NCBI GenBank assembly: GCA_002424545.1 | Contig: DIKL01000012.1 | Coordinates: forward strand, 1-11,738 | Source: Syntrophaceae bacterium UBA5619 | GTDB taxonomy: Bacteria > Desulfobacterota > Syntrophia > Syntrophales > UBA5619 | Reading direction: 5' to 3' | Length of the DNA: 11,738 bases | Shown: positions 1 to 7,316 of the stretch, piece by piece | How the letters are laid out: each line of letters opens with the position of its first letter | Position numbering within the stretch: the stretch's first letter is position 1 | Position numbers and translations under genes: made by a program | Notes under the pieces: model-generated | Database searches by the model: none | What the model was told of the DNA's origin: nothing | The model's input: the letters and a program-made list of their open reading frames with translations, nothing else

Positions 1-700
1 ACATCGCCCGCGTCAGCGGCCAGGCCACGGGCTTGTCCGCCAGCACCTCTTCGACGCTCATCGGCTTCTGGAACTGGGCCAGCGGGTTCAGCGATCCGTG
101 CCGGTGGTTCTTGGCGCAGATCACGGCGAGCTGATGCTGGGTGGAGTTGAACCGGCTCATGTGCCAGCGGGCCCCCATCGCATAGGCGTCCATGAAGATG
201 CTCCGCCCCTCGCCCGGCGCCGACGGGTCCTCCGGCAGCTTGACGGTAAAGGTCTTGCCGATCTCCATCAGGTTCGCGATGTGCTTGTCGAAATTCTCCG
301 TGTCCATGCAGGTGCTGTAGGCGGACAGCGACATGAATTTGTTCTCGTGGGTGATCTTCTCCGATCCGAGCGCGAGCGCGCAGTCGTACATCCCCGCGCG
401 GATGCCCGTATAGGCGAGGTGCAGGGCCGTGGAGCCTCCGGCGCAGGCGTTCTCCACGTTCGTCACGGGGATGTTGCCCATCCCCATCCCCCGGAGGATG
501 ACCTCCCCCCGGATGGAGTGCTGGTTGGCGAACATGCCCCAGAAGGTGTTCGAGAAGAAGGCCGCCTCGAGGTCCGCCTTCTTCAGCCCCGCGTCCTCGA
601 GGACCAGCGCCGTCGCCTCCTCGGCCATGGTCCGGACGGTCTTGTCCGGATACTTGTTGAAACGGATCATTCCCACGCCGATGATGTAAACGTTCTCCAT
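1..700 (-). CDS. Thiolase family protein (SCP-x / lipid-transfer type), 3' end cut off by the window
   Basis: N-terminal 233 codons of a thiolase-fold acyl-CoA acyltransferase. The start is ATG at 700-698, preceded by a strong ribosome site (GAAGGAGG, about 710-718) that lies inside the end of the upstream gene. The protein opens with MENVYIIGVGM, and the thiolase nucleophile is Cys86 in NACAGGS. Further family signatures are ALALGSEK near residue 110 and the AKNHRHGSLNP stretch near residue 205. The NVENACAGGS context and the loop sequence resemble the SCP-x/non-specific lipid-transfer thiolases more than FadA/AtoB. These enzymes cleave or form 3-ketoacyl-CoA in fatty-acid, sterol or aromatic-acid catabolism; the substrate here cannot be told. 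The catalytic His and second Cys would lie in the missing C-terminal half. An acyl-CoA dehydrogenase remnant lies two bases upstream, so the two were probably co-transcribed. Confidence 0.9.
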   Translation of the reverse strand, partial: MENVYIIGVGMIRFNKYPDKTVRTMAEEATALVLEDAGLKKADLEAAFFSNTFWGMFANQHSIRGEVILRGMGMGNIPVTNVENACAGGSTALHLAYTGIRAGMYDCALALGSEKITHENKFMSLSAYSTCMDTENFDKHIANLMEIGKTFTVKLPEDPSAPGEGRSIFMDAYAMGARWHMSRFNSTQHQLAVICAKNHRHGSLNPLAQFQKPMSVEEVLADKPVAWPLTRAM

Positions 701-702
701 GC

Positions 703-867
703 CTATTGCCCCTCCTTCAGAATCATCGTCCCGCCCGTGATCGACAGGGTGTCGTTCGAACCGTCCTCGCTCAGCCCCGCCCGGGCGTCCCGGAAGAGCT
801 TCTCGATGGGGTATTCCTTGCTCATGCCGCAGCCGCCGAAGATCTGCACCGCATCGCTCGTCACCCG
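703..867 (-). pseudogene. Acyl-CoA dehydrogenase, C-terminal fragment only
   Basis: About 55 codons that match the end of an acyl-CoA dehydrogenase. They include [19 protein letters not shown] and the following segment with LFRDAR, and finish ...TMILKEGQ before TAG at 705-703. In intact enzymes (about 380-400 residues) this is the last helix pair of the C-terminal domain, near the FAD/tetramer contact. Upstream of about 867 the same frame loses family resemblance (NGSSGRV, then arginine-rich text), and no other frame restores it. The N-terminal and middle domains and the catalytic Glu are therefore absent. The TAG is two bases from the thiolase ATG, a normal operon spacing, so the fragment is most likely what remains after a deletion or rearrangement removed the front of the gene. 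An assembly join near 860-875 would look the same. The exact breakpoint is approximate. Confidence 0.75.
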
Positions 868-1287
868 GCCGGATGAACCGTTTCGGGAAGACCGGTCCGG
901 CGACGCGGAACGGACGGCGCCTTACAGGCCGTGCTTTGCCGCCAGGAATCGCCGCTCAGGGGCATTTCGATGGTGGGCTGAAGGGCCGCATCCCCGCAGA
1001 TCACAAGGGGCTCCGGAAACAGCCGGATGGTCCTGGACGGGTCGGTGATGGTAAACTTGATCGTTTTTAATGCACCCCCCCATTGGCCCATTTTTGGGTA
1101 CCACACCTCGAGACCTTTGTGCAATCTTGAAATCCCTTCCATTGATGCGCCCGGCGGAGATCCTTCGACGGAAGGCCGGAAGGGCCCGCCTCGCCTCGGG
1201 ACCTGGATTCCGGGCCGTCGGAGAGACGCGGCAACCGGGAGTCGACGCCGGCTTGAAAAAGGGGCCGGCCTCTGCTAAAGACGCATC
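868..1287. other. 420-bp gap without a confident gene; probable rearrangement scar
   Basis: No complete gene is supported here. On the minus strand one frame from about 1070 to 915 reads like real protein: it opens KTIKFTITDPSRTIRLFPEP, continues through PLVICGD and PTIEMPL, and uses GC-ending codons like the neighbours. It then degenerates into a Pro/Arg-rich tail and stops at a TGA near 861. I do not recognise the family and see no good start codon with a ribosome site. A run of seven C (1074-1080) and a small imperfect hairpin (about 1085-1104, TGGCCCA / TGGGTACCA) sit beside it. The ribosome site of the metallopeptidase at 1288 is weak. The whole stretch could be the remnant of a broken gene or mobile element. 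Confidence 0.35.
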
Positions 1288-1977
1288 ATGGATGCTCGTT
1301 CGCTTTCCGATTATACCCTGGTGCGCAGCGCGCGCCGGCGGAAAACCATCTCCCTCCAAGTCCTCCCCGACGGCACGGTCCTCGTGCAGGCCCCCCGCCA
1401 CACCCCGAAGCGGGAGATCGAGGCGTTCTTGCTGAAGAAGCAGCCCTGGATCACCCGGAAGCGCCGGGAACAGGCGGCGCGGAAGCCGCACGACAGGCGC
1501 ATCGCCGCCGGAGAAACCTTCCCCTACCTGGGCGTCTCCTACCCCCTGGAGATCGTCCCCTCGTCCGATCGGAAGGAACCGCTGGTTTTCACGGGCACGA
1601 AATTTATGCTGCACGAAACGGCCGTCCGCGGCGGCAAGGCACAGTTCATCCGCTGGTACCGGCGTCAGGCCATGTCGTACCTGGCGGGCCGGGTGGCGGT
1701 TTTCTCCGTGCGTCTGGGCGTCCTGCCCCGCGGCATCCGGATCGGCCAGGCAAGACACCGCTGGGGGTCCTGTTCGCCCATGAACCGCCTGTCCTTCACC
1801 TGGCGACTGATCATGGCGCCCCAGGACGTCATCGATTACGTCGTCGTTCACGAACTGGCGCACATCCGCGAAAAGAGCCACGCCCCTGCCTTCTGGGCGC
1901 TCGTCGCCGGCGCCTCCCCCCGGCACCGGGAGCACCGGCGCTGGCTCAAGGACCACGACCACCTGCTGTCCCTGTAG
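1288..1977 (+). CDS. YgjP-type zinc metallopeptidase (M48-like, DUF45)
   Basis: A 229-residue protein of the YgjP/WSS1-like metallopeptidase family, close to the usual 220-250 residues. The N-terminal half (1-125) is basic with the typical opening RRKTISLQVLPDGTVLVQAP. The family signature RWGSCS is at 158-163. The zinc site is HELAH at 188-192 with a third ligand His198 (HExxH-x5-H), in the expected VVHELAHIREKSHAPAFW setting, so it should be catalytically competent. There is no signal peptide or membrane segment, so it is cytosolic. The cellular substrate of this family is poorly known; relatives are linked to DNA-protein crosslink proteases by fold. The ATG at 1288 has only a weak ribosome site, but the N-terminus aligns well with the family. 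It stands alone; the downstream gene has its own promoter. Confidence 0.88.
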   Translation: MDARSLSDYTLVRSARRRKTISLQVLPDGTVLVQAPRHTPKREIEAFLLKKQPWITRKRREQAARKPHDRRIAAGETFPYLGVSYPLEIVPSSDRKEPLVFTGTKFMLHETAVRGGKAQFIRWYRRQAMSYLAGRVAVFSVRLGVLPRGIRIGQARHRWGSCSPMNRLSFTWRLIMAPQDVIDYVVVHELAHIREKSHAPAFWALVAGASPRHREHRRWLKDHDHLLSL

Positions 1978-1990
1978 GTTGAATGAATTC

Positions 1991-2019
1991 TTGACACAAG
2001 AATAACGTCCCACTATAAT
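1991..2019 (+). promoter_or_regulatory. Consensus sigma-70 promoter of the PAS-LuxR gene
   Basis: Perfect -35 hexamer TTGACA at 1991-1996 and perfect -10 hexamer TATAAT at 2014-2019, separated by the optimal 17 bp. Transcription would start near 2026, giving a leader of about 20 nt that includes the AGGAAAGG ribosome site ahead of the ATG at 2045. It begins only 13 bp after the metallopeptidase stop codon, so the regulator is transcribed independently and probably constitutively at high strength unless a repressor acts here. I see no clear operator palindrome overlapping it. Confidence 0.85.
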
Positions 2020-2044
2020 TCGGCAAATTACATTCAGGAAAGGC

Positions 2045-2962
2045 ATGATCGTGACCAGAAAAAGCAAGTCCGACATTCGGAACGCCGGACCGGCAGACAT
2101 CAACGTCTCGTTTCTCAAAGAACTGGACCAAAAGGGCAACGGCCCCGCAGGGCTCTTTCCCCTGGTCTTCGCCATGAATCCCTCGATGATGGCCGTGACC
2201 ACGGCTGACGGTCAATATCTGGAAGTCAACCGGGCCTTTTGCGAGGCGACGGGCTATACCCGCGATGAGCTGCTCGGCAAAAACTCCCTGGAACTCGGGG
2301 AATGGAAGGAGGAACAACGTCGGGAGATTCTCGATCAGCTTTCAAGAGACGGCAAGATCCGCAACAAGGAGATCTATTGGCGGAACAAGTCCAGGGAGGT
2401 CCATTGTTGCCTCCTGTCGGCCGAGGTCTTCGAATTGGATGGCGAGCGACTGGTCTTGAACACCCTTCAGGATATCACGAAACGCAAACGGATGGAGGAT
2501 GAGCTTCGGAAAAGCAAGGATTCCTTGGCCCTGCAGGCCGAAAAACTCGAGGCCCTCAATACGGCCCTCAAGGTCCTTCTGGACCAGCAGGAGCAGAATC
2601 AGCGCCTGACGTCCGCGCGGCTCAAATCCAACATGCAGGAGCTCATCACCCCTTACCTGGAGAGACTGAAGGACGGCCAGATGGCGCCGATGGATCGGGT
2701 TTCCCTGAGCGTCCTGGAATCCAACCTGATGGAAATCTCCTCGGACTTTGTGTACAACCTCGCCTCCTGTTATCCTAACCTCACGCCCAAGGAGATCCAG
2801 GTCGCCAACCTGGTCAAGGAGGGGAAGTCCTCGGGCGAGATCTCGCACGTGATGGGCGTCTCTCTGGGCACGGTGAACGCCCACCGGAACAACCTCCGCA
2901 GGAAAATGAGACTGGGCAAGGGCGGCGCGAACCTCCGCTCGCACCTGCTGGCGATGAAATAG
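2045..2962 (+). CDS. PAS-domain LuxR-type transcriptional regulator
   Basis: A 305-residue soluble one-component regulator. Residues about 38-146 form a PAS sensor domain: NPSMMAVTTADGQYLEVNRAF, then the classic TGYTRDELLGKN motif at 69-80, ending in LQDITKRKRMEDEL. A coiled-coil linker follows (about 147-190; LALQAEKLEALNTALKVLL), then a helical segment. The LuxR/FixJ helix-turn-helix is at about 246-290 (LTPKEIQVANLVKEGKSSGEI, then MGVSLGTVNAHRNNLRRKMRL; recognition helix near 273-290). There is no receiver domain and no histidine-kinase domain, so the signal is probably sensed directly by the PAS domain; the ligand is unknown. Start ATG at 2045 has ribosome site AGGAAAGG. Neighbours are unrelated and convergent on the right, so the target genes cannot be inferred. 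Confidence 0.88.
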   Translation: MIVTRKSKSDIRNAGPADINVSFLKELDQKGNGPAGLFPLVFAMNPSMMAVTTADGQYLEVNRAFCEATGYTRDELLGKNSLELGEWKEEQRREILDQLSRDGKIRNKEIYWRNKSREVHCCLLSAEVFELDGERLVLNTLQDITKRKRMEDELRKSKDSLALQAEKLEALNTALKVLLDQQEQNQRLTSARLKSNMQELITPYLERLKDGQMAPMDRVSLSVLESNLMEISSDFVYNLASCYPNLTPKEIQVANLVKEGKSSGEISHVMGVSLGTVNAHRNNLRRKMRLGKGGANLRSHLLAMK

Positions 2963-3028
2963 CGCTCCCGGACGAACCGGCGGGCGGGCGCCCGCGGTGG
3001 AAGCCCCTGAGCTTCGGCACCATAGAAA

Positions 3029-3064
3029 AGGGGCCGTTTCCCGACTTCACGGGAAACGGCCCCT
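3029..3064. terminator. Bidirectional intrinsic terminator between the PAS-LuxR gene and kdpE
   Basis: A perfect 14-bp inverted repeat: left arm 3029-3042 (AGGGGCCGTTTCCC), 8-nt loop 3043-3050, right arm 3051-3064. Read on the minus strand it is followed by TTTTCTA, a short T tract suited to ending the kdp transcript, although it lies about 220 bp past the kdpE stop. Read on the plus strand, 66 bp after the stop of the regulator gene, the trailing sequence is CGACGTTTTGG, a weaker T run. Its position between two convergent genes fits a shared terminator. Confidence 0.75.
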
Positions 3065-3283
3065 CGACGTTTTGGCTCGGCAGGGCATGTAGCTGCAAGA
3101 ACTTCATCATGGCACTACTCATGGTTGCTGCGAAACAGGGATACTGAGCCCGTCCTGATTATAAAATATCCATATTGACAAACCGTTGAAATCCTTTCCG
3201 GCACCCTACGATTCAATAATACTCAACCCAACATTGCTGTGTGGATCGCAGGTTATAACATCGAAAATGAGAACATTTTAGAA

Positions 3284-3988
3284 CTAATCAAGGTTCGGGT
3301 TAAAACGGTAGCCGACACCTGGTTCGTTCAATAAAAAATGTGGGCGGGTGGAGTCGGTCTCAATCTTCTTTCTCAACTGGTTCATGAAGACACGCAGATA
3401 GTGAGTTTGCTCTACATAGGGAGGCCCCCAGACCTCTTTGAGGATTTGCCGGTGGGTCATGACCCTTCCGGCATTCTTGACAAGGACAGTTAAGAGCCTG
3501 TACTCGATGGAAGTGAGATGAATTTCCCGGGTGCCGCAATAAACCTGGCGCTTGAGGAAGTCGATCCGGAGGTTTTCGGCGATAAAAACCGCCTCCCCAT
3601 GATCCTGTAGTTTCGGTGCCGCGTGTCTAAGAGCGACGCGGATTCTGGCTAGAAGTTCGCCGGCGGCGAAAGGCTTTGTCAAGTAATCGTCCGCCCCACC
3701 ATCGAGGGCCTTTATTTTATCCCCTTCCTGTTCCCTGGCGGAGATGACAATGATGGGCACGGCAGACCATTCACGGAGTTTTTCGATGACCTCAAGGCCA
3801 TCCATATCGGGAAGCCCCAAGTCGAGCAGTACGACGTCGGGACTGCGTGTCGCCGCCTGGGACAGTCCGTCGGCAGCCGTTTCTGCTTCCAGCACGCTAT
3901 ATTTTTCGCTTTGGAGCGTGACTCGGAGAAATCGCCGCATTTGGCGTTCATCCTCTATCAAGAGTACCGTGGAGGGGCTTTCCTTCAT
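3284..3988 (-). CDS. kdpE: KdpE, response regulator of the kdp operon
   Basis: A 234-residue OmpR/PhoB-family response regulator. The receiver domain (1-122) has the acidic pair E12/D13, phosphoacceptor Asp56 in VVLLDLGLPDMDG, Ser83 and Lys105 in LTKPF. The winged-helix DNA-binding domain spans about 130-232 (LTSIEYRLLTVLVKNAGRVM, then the YLRVFMNQLRKKIE recognition region, ending GVGYRF). The IVISAREQEGDKIKALDGGA stretch is typical of KdpE. It accepts phosphate from KdpD at low K+ and activates kdpFABC. Its ATG overlaps the kdpD stop (ATGA, 3985-3988), indicating coupled translation, with AAGGA as ribosome site just upstream. It is the last gene of the operon. Confidence 0.96.
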   Translation of the reverse strand: MKESPSTVLLIEDERQMRRFLRVTLQSEKYSVLEAETAADGLSQAATRSPDVVLLDLGLPDMDGLEVIEKLREWSAVPIIVISAREQEGDKIKALDGGADDYLTKPFAAGELLARIRVALRHAAPKLQDHGEAVFIAENLRIDFLKRQVYCGTREIHLTSIEYRLLTVLVKNAGRVMTHRQILKEVWGPPYVEQTHYLRVFMNQLRKKIETDSTRPHFLLNEPGVGYRFNPNLD

Positions 3989-6681
3989 GTCAGTTCCTTT
4001 TCGGGGATCAAGGCGGGCGGAGTCCCTTCGATGGGGATCACGAACTTGAATGCGGCACCGCCCCCTGGCCGGTTTTCAGCCCATATACGGCCGCCATGGG
4101 CGTCTATGATCGCGCGGCAGATGGTCAGACCGATACCGGCTCCGATCCGCGTTTGGTTGCTGCGGTTGAACTTGCTGAAAATGGTTTCCTCCTCAAGGGC
4201 GGGGATGCCGGGACCGCGGTCGGCGATATCAATCATGACGGCTGATTTCTTTAGGGTGATTGTGATTTCAATCGGCGTTCCGGTCGGGGTATGCCGCAGG
4301 ACGTTCTCCAAGAGATTCACCAGCACCTGCTCCAGCAAAAGGGTGTCAAAGGGAATGAGTGGAAGGTCCGGGGGAATATGCAATTCCAGCGGATGCTCTT
4401 TGAGGCGTTCGGAAAGGCGGTTCAGGACGACTCCGATGATTTCCTCCAAAGGCTGCCACTCCTTGTGAATGTTGATCGCACCGGATTCAAGCCGGGTCAG
4501 GTTCAGCACGTTGTGGATGATGCGCTCCAGGCGATCCGTCTCCTCGCGGATTGTCCGCAGCAGTTCCAGACGGTCTGGTCGATTCAGGGAGGTTTCTTTC
4601 TCCAGAAGCGTGCTGGCCGCTCCCTCCACGACCGCCAAAGGCGATCTTAAGTCGTGGGAGACGGAACTCAGGAATGTATTCCGGACCTTCTGGGCCTCCG
4701 CTTTCAGGCGCTCATCGTGTGCCTCTTTGGCCAGTATAATCCTTTCTATCGCCATGGCGGTCTGGTTCACGAAGCTTTCCAGAAAGTGAATGTCCTCAGG
4801 GGCAAATCCCTTTTCGGCATCCACAGGAAGAACGCCCACGACCCCCGCGACGCCGGAAGAAGCAATCATCGGCAAGTAAAGCGCTTTGGCTCCCGGGAGT
4901 GTGTCTGTTCCCAAACCGGCGCATTGGCGGTTATCGAAGACCCACCGGGCAACACCCAACTCCTTCTGGTCGATGGCAAAGGTACCCACGCCCGTTTCCG
5001 ATACGACCAACTCTCCCTGTTCGTCCGGGACCAGAATGACGATCTGGCTGTGAAACACCTCGCCGATGTGTTGGATGGCGATCTCGATGATCCGGTCCTT
5101 CTTGCGTTCCCGGACCAGCTCGCGGCTCAGTGCATACAGCGCAGCCGTACCCCTTTCCCGCTTTCGCGAAGTTTCCGCTTGTTCACGGATCTTCAGCGTT
5201 AACCGCGTGATGATATAGGCCACGATGAACATGACGCCGAATGTTACAAGAAAACGGATATCACTGACAGCAAAGGTAAAGTGTGGTGGAACAAAAAAGA
5301 AGTCGAATGCGGCAACGCTTAACACGGTGGCTGCCAGCGCTGGCAAGCGCCCGGTCTGAGTCGACGTGATCACAATGCCGAGCAGATAGATCATCACGAT
5401 GTCTGTCTGTTCAAAATACGGAAACGTCAGAACGGCCAACGCGGTGCTTATGGCCACAGTCCCGAGGCTCCAAATCCACTCCCTCGGTTTAATCAGCTGT
5501 GGATGAGATCTGGCGCTCGACTTTACCGGCGGTTCAGATGAATCTCCCGTAATCACATAGATCTCGATATCTCCGCTTCCCCGGACGATCTCATCCAACG
5601 GTGAACCCAAGAGCTTGTCCTTCCAGCGTGGATGGGTCGGCTTACCGACGATGATCTTGCTGACGTTGCGCTGGCGGGCATAGGTAAGGATCTCATCGCT
5701 CGCCTTGGGACCTGTCAGGGTTACGGTTTGCGCACCCAGACTTTCCGCCAGCCGCATATGTTCCGCCAAGGTCTGCAAGTCTTCTGCGGAGGGTTTGATA
5801 TGGGAAGGGGCCTCTACGTGTACCGCAATCCACTCGGCTCTCAACCCAGCCGCCATCCGTCTTGCGGCGCGTATCAGGCGGATGGATCGGGGATTCGGCC
5901 CAATGCAGACTAGGATTCGTTCCGCCGCCGGCCAGATGTCCCTGACGCCTGCATCGCGCCGGTAATTTATCATCTGCTCATCCACCTGTTCGGCGGTGCG
6001 CCGCAGGGCCAGCTCTCTTAAGGCAATCAAGTTGCCCTTGCGGAAAAAGTGCTCCATTGCCTTCTCGGCCTGTTCCGGGATGTAGACCTTCCCCTCCTTC
6101 AGGCGCTGGAGCAGATCGTCGGGGGGCAGGTCGATCAGTTCGATCTCGTCGGCTCGGTTCAGAAAAGAATCCGGAAGGGTTTCCCGAACGATGACGCCAG
6201 TGATCTGCCGGACGATGTCGTTTAAGCTCTCAAGGTGCTGAACGTTGACGGTGGTGTAGACGGAGATACCCGCGCAGAGAAGCTCCCGGACGTCCTGCCA
6301 GCGCTTTTTATGTCGCGACTCCGGAGCATTCGTATGGGCAAGTTCGTCGATGATTATCAAGGAGGGGGCTCGTCGGAGGGCAGCATCGATGTCAAATTCA
6401 TGGATACCCCGCCCGCGATGGGAATGTATCCGATGCGGCAGAATGTCCAAGCCCTTGAGGAGGGCGTCGGTTTCCTTCCTGCCGTGCGTTTCCACAATCC
6501 CGACAACGATGTCGACACCTTCAAGCCGCCGCTTTTGGGCGGCCTCAAGCATTGCATAGGTCTTACCCACACCCGGGGCGGCACCGAAGAAGATCTTCAG
6601 CTTGCCCTGGTGCCGGCGTTCCTCCTCGGTGACAGCCCTATCCAGGAGTTCGTCGGGATCAGGTCTTTTCGTTTCCATCAC
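3985..6681 (-). CDS. kdpD: KdpD, K+-limitation sensor histidine kinase
   Basis: A full-length (898-residue) KdpD. Order of domains: KdpD N-terminal domain with Walker A GAAPGVGKT (33-41) and a DELAHTN motif (112-118); universal-stress-type domain about 254-377 (ILVCIGPNP ... IIVGKPTHPRWKD); DUF4118 membrane domain about 402-495 with four closely spaced segments; GAF-like domain about 525-645; HisKA with phosphoacceptor His676 (SVSHDLRSPL); HATPase with N-box LENVLRH near 791-797, G1 DRGPGIP (821-827) and G2 IGAGIGLT (846-853). All catalytic motifs are present. It sits in the inner membrane and phosphorylates KdpE under low K+ or osmotic stress. The start could be GTG at 6681 or the next codon, ATG at 6678; an AGGG lies 8 or 11 nt upstream, so the choice is open. 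It follows kdpC by about 50 bp. Confidence 0.96.
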   Translation of the reverse strand: MMETKRPDPDELLDRAVTEEERRHQGKLKIFFGAAPGVGKTYAMLEAAQKRRLEGVDIVVGIVETHGRKETDALLKGLDILPHRIHSHRGRGIHEFDIDAALRRAPSLIIIDELAHTNAPESRHKKRWQDVRELLCAGISVYTTVNVQHLESLNDIVRQITGVIVRETLPDSFLNRADEIELIDLPPDDLLQRLKEGKVYIPEQAEKAMEHFFRKGNLIALRELALRRTAEQVDEQMINYRRDAGVRDIWPAAERILVCIGPNPRSIRLIRAARRMAAGLRAEWIAVHVEAPSHIKPSAEDLQTLAEHMRLAESLGAQTVTLTGPKASDEILTYARQRNVSKIIVGKPTHPRWKDKLLGSPLDEIVRGSGDIEIYVITGDSSEPPVKSSARSHPQLIKPREWIWSLGTVAISTALAVLTFPYFEQTDIVMIYLLGIVITSTQTGRLPALAATVLSVAAFDFFFVPPHFTFAVSDIRFLVTFGVMFIVAYIITRLTLKIREQAETSRKRERGTAALYALSRELVRERKKDRIIEIAIQHIGEVFHSQIVILVPDEQGELVVSETGVGTFAIDQKELGVARWVFDNRQCAGLGTDTLPGAKALYLPMIASSGVAGVVGVLPVDAEKGFAPEDIHFLESFVNQTAMAIERIILAKEAHDERLKAEAQKVRNTFLSSVSHDLRSPLAVVEGAASTLLEKETSLNRPDRLELLRTIREETDRLERIIHNVLNLTRLESGAINIHKEWQPLEEIIGVVLNRLSERLKEHPLELHIPPDLPLIPFDTLLLEQVLVNLLENVLRHTPTGTPIEITITLKKSAVMIDIADRGPGIPALEEETIFSKFNRSNQTRIGAGIGLTICRAIIDAHGGRIWAENRPGGGAAFKFVIPIEGTPPALIPEKELT

Positions 6682-6732
6682 CTCGATATCCCTATGTGCT
6701 TAGGTTTATTAACGGATGCCAGTGTAACAGAA

Positions 6733-7305
6733 TCAACGCATCGCATCCAGCGCCATATTCAGGTGCAGGACATGCACAGTGGGTTCGCCGAAAATGCCGA
6801 ACTGCCTGTCCCGGATATTTATCCGGACCAATGCCTCGATTTTCCTTGAGTCGATGCCGCGTGCTTTTGCCACCCGGGGCACTTGATACAGTGCGGCGGC
6901 CGGGCTGATATGCGGATCGAGTCCGCTTCCCGAGGCGGTCACAAGATCCACAGGGATGAGCTGCCTGTTTTCCCGATCGGCGGTTAGCAGCGCGATGATT
7001 CGCCGCCTGACGGCTTCTTTTAAGGCCGGATTCGTTGGACCCAGATTCGACCCCATAGAAGCGGCGCCGTTGTAAGCTCCAGAGGATGTTGCGGACGGCC
7101 TCCCCCAGAAATACCCGGGTTCGCTGAAGGGCTGGCCGACCAACTCCGCAACGGTCTTTCCGCCGTTTATTTTGACCAGGCTGCCACCCGCCTGCCAAGG
7201 AAACAGCAACTGTGCCAGTCCCGTCACTGCAAAAGGATAAACAATCCCGATCAGGAGGGTCATCACGACAAAGAGCAGGATGGCTGTTCGTATCGGTTGC
7301 CACAT
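6733..7305 (-). CDS. kdpC: KdpC, potassium-transporting ATPase subunit C
   Basis: A 190-residue KdpC, normal length for the family. One N-terminal membrane anchor (about 7-27, AILLFVVMTLLIGIVYPFAV) is followed by a periplasmic domain. Family hallmarks are the FWGRPSAT motif, SGAYNGAASMGSNLGPTNP, and DLVTASGSGLDPHISPAAAL with the ending VNMALD-like LHLNMALDAMR. KdpC stabilises the KdpFABC complex and is thought to help ATP binding by KdpB. I chose ATG at 7305 because AAGAGG lies about 6 nt upstream and MWQPIRTA matches known N-termini. A TTG at 7320 would add five residues and overlap the kdpB stop, but has no ribosome site of its own. The gap to kdpB is 11 bp. Confidence 0.95.
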   Translation of the reverse strand: MWQPIRTAILLFVVMTLLIGIVYPFAVTGLAQLLFPWQAGGSLVKINGGKTVAELVGQPFSEPGYFWGRPSATSSGAYNGAASMGSNLGPTNPALKEAVRRRIIALLTADRENRQLIPVDLVTASGSGLDPHISPAAALYQVPRVAKARGIDSRKIEALVRINIRDRQFGIFGEPTVHVLHLNMALDAMR

Positions 7306-7316
7306 GGTCGCCTCTT

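Noticed and set aside
98..1048. Plus-strand open frame across the thiolase and dehydrogenase fragment
   Set aside because: It is antisense to the thiolase, whose active-site motif and ribosome site are clear on the minus strand.
922..2202. Long minus-strand open frame opposite the metallopeptidase
   Set aside because: It is antisense to the well-supported YgjP-type gene, is rich in Pro/Arg/Gly/Ala and shows no family motifs; open antisense frames are common in GC-rich genes.
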